A model generated the notes under the pieces. The model ran no database searches. It worked only from the letters and a program-made list of their open reading frames with translations, and had not been told where the DNA came from. Positions 59,598 to 64,000 of a DNA stretch of 64,000 nucleotides are shown here, one piece after another; within the stretch, counting starts at the first letter, position 1; every line of letters begins with the position of its first letter. The position numbers and the translations under genes were made by a program. This stretch comes from Rotaria socialis (lineage: Eukaryota; Rotifera; Eurotatoria; Philodinida; Philodinidae): contig CAJNYU010001875.1 of the NCBI GenBank assembly GCA_905331475.1, forward strand, positions 1 to 64,000, in the 5' to 3' direction.

Positions 59598-62500
59598 ATG
59601 CTTATTAAAGAATACCGCATTCCAGTGCCGATGAGCGTCGATGAATATCGGATTGCTCAATTGTATATGATTGTGGTAGGTATTGATTAATTAATAAATT
59701 AATTAAAAGCGTTAAACTTTTCATTCGTAGTAGACTTTATTTTCTAACGAAGTTCTCTTTTTTAGACACGCCAAATAAGCAGGAGAGGTAAAGGAAATTA
59801 AAAGAAAAAAAAAGAACTCAATATTGAGAGTTCATTGCTGCATGAGTTCATTATTTTGCTACGAAAATTTCTTCTTTAAGCTAACCAAAAGAAAACAAAA
59901 AATTATACGTTTTTTTTTCTTATTACACTAATCAATAATCATTAACATATTAGCGTGGGCTCGATTAGGTGCTTATGATAAGAAGAATAGTGTACTGTTT
60001 TTTTGCTACATTTAGAAAAAAAGCCGTGAAGAAACCAATGCTCCTGGTAGTGGAGTTGAAATTATCAAAAATGAGCCTTACACAAACGGACCTGGTGGTA
60101 ATGGGCAATATACGTTTAAGATTTATCATATTGAACGTCATCTACCAGCATGGTTCAAAGCAATATTGCCGGCAAATGCAATGAAAATAGAGGAAGAAGC
60201 ATGGAATGCATATCCATACACAAAAACACGTTACCGTTGTCCATTCATAGAACGATTTGTACTTGAAGTTGAAACATGTTATCAAGCTGATTTTGGTACA
60301 CAAGAAAATATATTTAATTTAAAACCACAAGAACTCGAACAACGTGTTATTGGTTTGTACTTTAGCAATCTCGAAAAACAAGAAATTCTAATATATTTTA
60401 TTTATTTAGAGTTTCTCGATATTGTTCATAGTCAACCATTAGCTGATATAGCTGCAGAAAATCCCGGTTTATTCCATTCGGACAAAACAGGTTCGTAGAA
60501 AAAAAAAGAAAAATCCCAAGATGATCATTGAGTTTTATCTAGAACAATTGAATATCGAATTCTAGCCGATCAGATAAAACTAATAGATGACAGTCGACTC
60601 GATAGGAAGACTTCGTTTGAGAAAAACTCTACTTTACATTCAATTCGTTTATCCGTAAAATAATGATTAAATCGTCGCTTCGTATATGTTGAATCGCTAG
60701 TTCGTTAGTTTAATGTTATTTTCAATTTAGGACGTGGCCCATTACTTCCGGATTGGTTCGAACAAATGAAAATCAACGCTCGGAAAGAGTCAATTATGTG
60801 TGCTTATAAATTATGTCGAGTTGAATTTCGCTATTGGGGAATGCAAAGTAAATGCGAACGGTTCATACATGAAATAGGTAATAATTTACGGGAAACATCG
60901 AATCGATTGTAGTGTTTTCGTTAAATAGCTTTACGCAAAACAATCTTACGTGCTCATCGTCAAGCCTGGTGTTGGCAAGATGAATATCAAGGTTTAACGC
61001 TAGCTGATATACGGCATTTAGAAGACGAAACTCAGCGTGAATTAAATAAACGCATGGCAAATTTTCAAAGTCAAAATATAAGCTTATCAATAACAAATCC
61101 CAATGCAGATGATGAGAATACAGGAACAACTGTAAATAACGAATTAAATCAACCATTATCATCAATGCGAAATCGGCAACTATCTATCGATAATATAAAT
61201 GCGAATCGATCAAGAATTAATACATTTCCTATTCCACCATTGCCAAGAGATGAAACTGGCGACGATGAATATTTTGATGCTGAATGTAAACTAACAACAT
61301 CATTTTATTTGAGTGAAAATTTTCATATCTAATTTTAGCTCATATTGATGCCGTAATGCCTTCTCGGTCTTTTCGAAATCTCAAATTATCATCCACCAAT
61401 GAACGACTAATAAGAAGTGTTGATGATGACGAGCGAACCTATATTAGTCTATCGTCCGATGATGGTGATAACATATGTTCAATTGCTTATCTTATATTAA
61501 TTTTCTATGGCGGTACGTAAAAATATTTCAGTTGTTTTAGTTAAGGAACCTTCTATTCTTCTTCTAATTAGGTAATGTGTTTTCAACAGAAGATTCATTT
61601 GAAAGTGCAAAACAAACTGATTTTCTTAGTATTCGTACGACATTTGATACTGTCATACGAAATCACTATTCACACATCGAAGGCAAACTAGCGATACGTT
61701 TTGTTGAATGCCCTTCAATATGCATAGAAACGATTAATCTACTTAATAGTTTATCACCCTATGGAATAACAAGCCTATCCTACGATATAGCACATAGTGA
61801 AACAATGCCAATAAATGCGATACCACTGTTTGCTATAGCAAATCCAAATTATCAAACTACATTAAACTATGTTATTGAATCGGCCAATAAGGTTTATCAA
61901 GAATTTTTAATATCTAAAGAAGGAAAATATTTTTCTGGACAAGTAAAAGCATAATAATAGAAATATATATTTTTTGAAAATAATTTCATCGTTGCTTTTT
62001 CTCAAAAGATTATTGTTGTTGGCGATGCTAATGGAGCTATTCTAGCTTATGATGCTTTATGCTTGAATCATAGTTTTGATGATGCAATTTCATTATATGG
62101 TGAAGGTAATTTATCGTAGGCTTTTTGTTTTCGAACATTCTATAAATAATTCAACACATAATTACGAAATTATGTGGAACTAGCCGTTGTAATTAGATGA
62201 CATATTCTCAAGAGATGCATGCAGAGTTTTCAACATTTTTTCAAGAAGACACTCGATATATGATAGAGCTTAAGTTAATGAGAGTGTAGACATACAAAAG
62301 TAAAGCTCTCGTATTTAATAATGAAAAGTGAGCTTTAAGTTTATTTTTTTTTAATAAAATTACTTTGTACGCGACATGAAGGTAATTAAAAATATTCAAG
62401 TGAATGAACGTAATTCGAGTTATTCTACTGTTTTCATAGGGTTGAATGCAGCCATCAGAGCCATATAATTATTGATAATGATAATAATAATAATAATAAG

Positions 62501-64000
62501 TTCCGGGTCTATGTCAGTCAAAAATAAAACAAAGGATAACATTTTGACATTCATTTTCAAAAGCAACTATAACTAACTGTCGTTCAAATTCTACATTGTT
62601 CGATCTATAAATAGTTTTTACAAACCTTTTTCAGACAACAGACTGATCCATTAGAATTATTTTCATGATTACTAGTCTATAATTCAGTCATGGAATCTAT
62701 ACTATTCGATATAATTAATATTAGAGAGTAAATCCTAAAATAGCTTCAAGGCATTTGATCAGCAACATTAATTATATTTTTTTCAGTTTTCTATTAAATC
62801 CTAATGATTACGTTTAATAATAATATTTTTATTTTCGATTAATCATTTCCTTGATAATGTCTTTTCTTTTTCGAATGAAGAATGAATATCATTTTGTATG
62901 AAAACAGATTCAAACGTTTTGTTTTGTTTTGTTTAATTTGAAAAGATGCTTCAACTCCTCGCACTCCTGCGTTATCTAAACGAACGATTACAACTCTTCC
63001 ACATGACAACAGTGATACAACAGCAGTTCAATCAGCCAATCGGCCAGTGCCAAGACGTACCATGACAATTGACAATACTGATCTTAGTGATAGCATGTAA
63101 TAGAAAAAAAAAGATTTCTCTTGTATTGTATTCTCATAGAAAAATAATGATGCTCTGTTCAGATCACGCACAGGTGATAATAATCGTCAAAAACAAGACA
63201 ACTACCGTTTGATGTTAACGTTTGATGCTAATGAATTTTTTTCATTTGGTTCGCCACTTTCACTTATACTTGCCTACAGAAGATTACTAACTGATAATGG
63301 TAATAGATTCTAAAGAAATCATTTTTTTGTTTCTAATCGACATTCTATTTTCTACTAGTTGTGCGTCCTTATTGCGGACAATTATATAATTTATTTCATG
63401 CATGTGATCCAAATGCATCTCGCATTGAACCCTTAATTCAATCTCAATTTAGCCAGATACCACCTTGTTGCATTCCTCGTTATTCACAATACCCATTAGG
63501 CGATGGAGAATCGACGTTACTTGGTAAGATAAACATCGAATCATTTCTAGATGATGGTTTTTTCTTCTTCGGATATTTCACAGTTGAATATGTACATCAA
63601 TATTCAAGATTATTTTTACAAAATGAAACGAAAAATTCAACACTAGTAAATGCGGCTCGACCAACGAATGACAATAATTCCATTAATGCTGATACAATTT
63701 TTTCTAACAGTAATCTACATAGAATTTGTTTTTTTTTGTTGTTGTCAAAAACAAAAAGAATGATTTTCATTGTGATTTTAGTTCGAGAAATTTGGTGGGG
63801 TTCAAGACGTGTAGATTATGTTGTTTATTGCCCGGAATCTTTAATGAGTCAGCCAGCACATGTTCTGCCCATTGTCTTCCATTCAAGTTACTGGGAATCT
63901 CGTGATGTTGCATCTTTTATTTTACGAAAAGTAGATATTCATCAATTCATTGATTAGTTTACCGTGACTTTTTCGTTCTTTCTTAGATTTCACGAAGACA
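59598..64000 (+). CDS. PITPNM1: membrane-associated phosphatidylinositol transfer protein (rdgB/PITPNM), 5' part
   Basis: At least 14 exons, running off the window. Exon 1 (59598-59675) gives MLIKEYRIPVPMSVDEYRIA; exon 2 starts 60016 (KKSREE). The PITP domain has TNGPGGNGQYTFKIYHIERH, EEEAWNAYPYTKTRYRCPF and SIMCAYKLCRVEFRYWGMQ, LRAHRQAWCWQDE. Then a linker with an FFAT-like VAP-binding motif DDEYFDAE (61260-61284), a LNS2-preceding region, and the DDHD domain (FSFGSPLSLILAYRR, YNLFHACDPNASRIEPL, YPLGDGES, WWGSRRVDYVVYCPE, SSYWESRDVASF). Such proteins move PI and PA between ER and plasma membrane at contact sites. Exons end 63709 and 63930, with the next starting 63987; the LNS2 domain must lie beyond. 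The 840-base intron 62106-62945 has short AT-rich repeats. Which paralogue (PITPNM1-3) is not decided. Confidence 0.93.

Noticed and set aside
59764-59788. Candidate 22-base exon (acacgccaaataagcaggag..) in PITPNM intron 1
   Set aside because: It would shift the frame; direct joining of 59675 to 60016 gives the family sequence MIVKKSREE.

Overview
The window looks like nuclear DNA of a bdelloid rotifer (Adineta/Rotaria-like). It is AT-rich. Its animal housekeeping genes are split by many short introns, mostly 45-80 bp with GT..AG ends. It also carries an ADP-ribosyltransferase-like gene, a transmembrane/poly-threonine/jelly-roll gene, genes of bacterial or fungal character, and repeated TGTGGG-type motifs, the hexamer reported as the bdelloid telomere repeat. 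The organism call is inference from this mix; I ran no search.

The left half (1 to about 32.8 kb) is gene-poor and repeat-rich. It holds a truncated ART-like gene next to minisatellites, a 67-bp tandem array, foldback and MITE-like elements, a von Willebrand A pseudogene, an intronless Spherulin-4-like secreted protein gene, a 5'-truncated non-LTR retrotransposon, a small 12-cysteine secreted protein, a membrane-anchored poly-Thr gene interrupted by a 10-N assembly gap, a GC-rich island and a transporter-like pseudogene. At least five hairpins built from GTGGGTGTGGG-like arms occur here and I found none in the right half.

The right half (32.8 to 64 kb) is a dense run of conserved genes: SNX3 (+), two unrecognised proteins (-), a small membrane protein (+), SURF1 (-, with a 2.9-kb intron), a family II pyrophosphatase pseudogene (-), an RRM plus double-Tudor protein (-), lunapark (+), lysyl-tRNA synthetase (+), DMAC2L/ATP5S-like (+), a SNAPIN-like protein (-), RNF5/RNF185-like (+) and the 5' part of a PITPNM/rdgB gene (+) that runs off the right edge. 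For most of these I joined the exons by hand; summed exon lengths are multiples of three and the protein lengths fit the families.

The genes do not form a pathway. SURF1 and DMAC2L both serve mitochondrial oxidative phosphorylation, SNX3/SNAPIN/PITPNM serve membrane trafficking, and lunapark and RNF185 act at the ER. The contrast between a conserved core and a repeat/foreign-gene flank, with telomere-like motifs only in the flank, suggests a subtelomere-to-core transition near 32-33 kb. I saw no tRNA, rRNA or CRISPR array.
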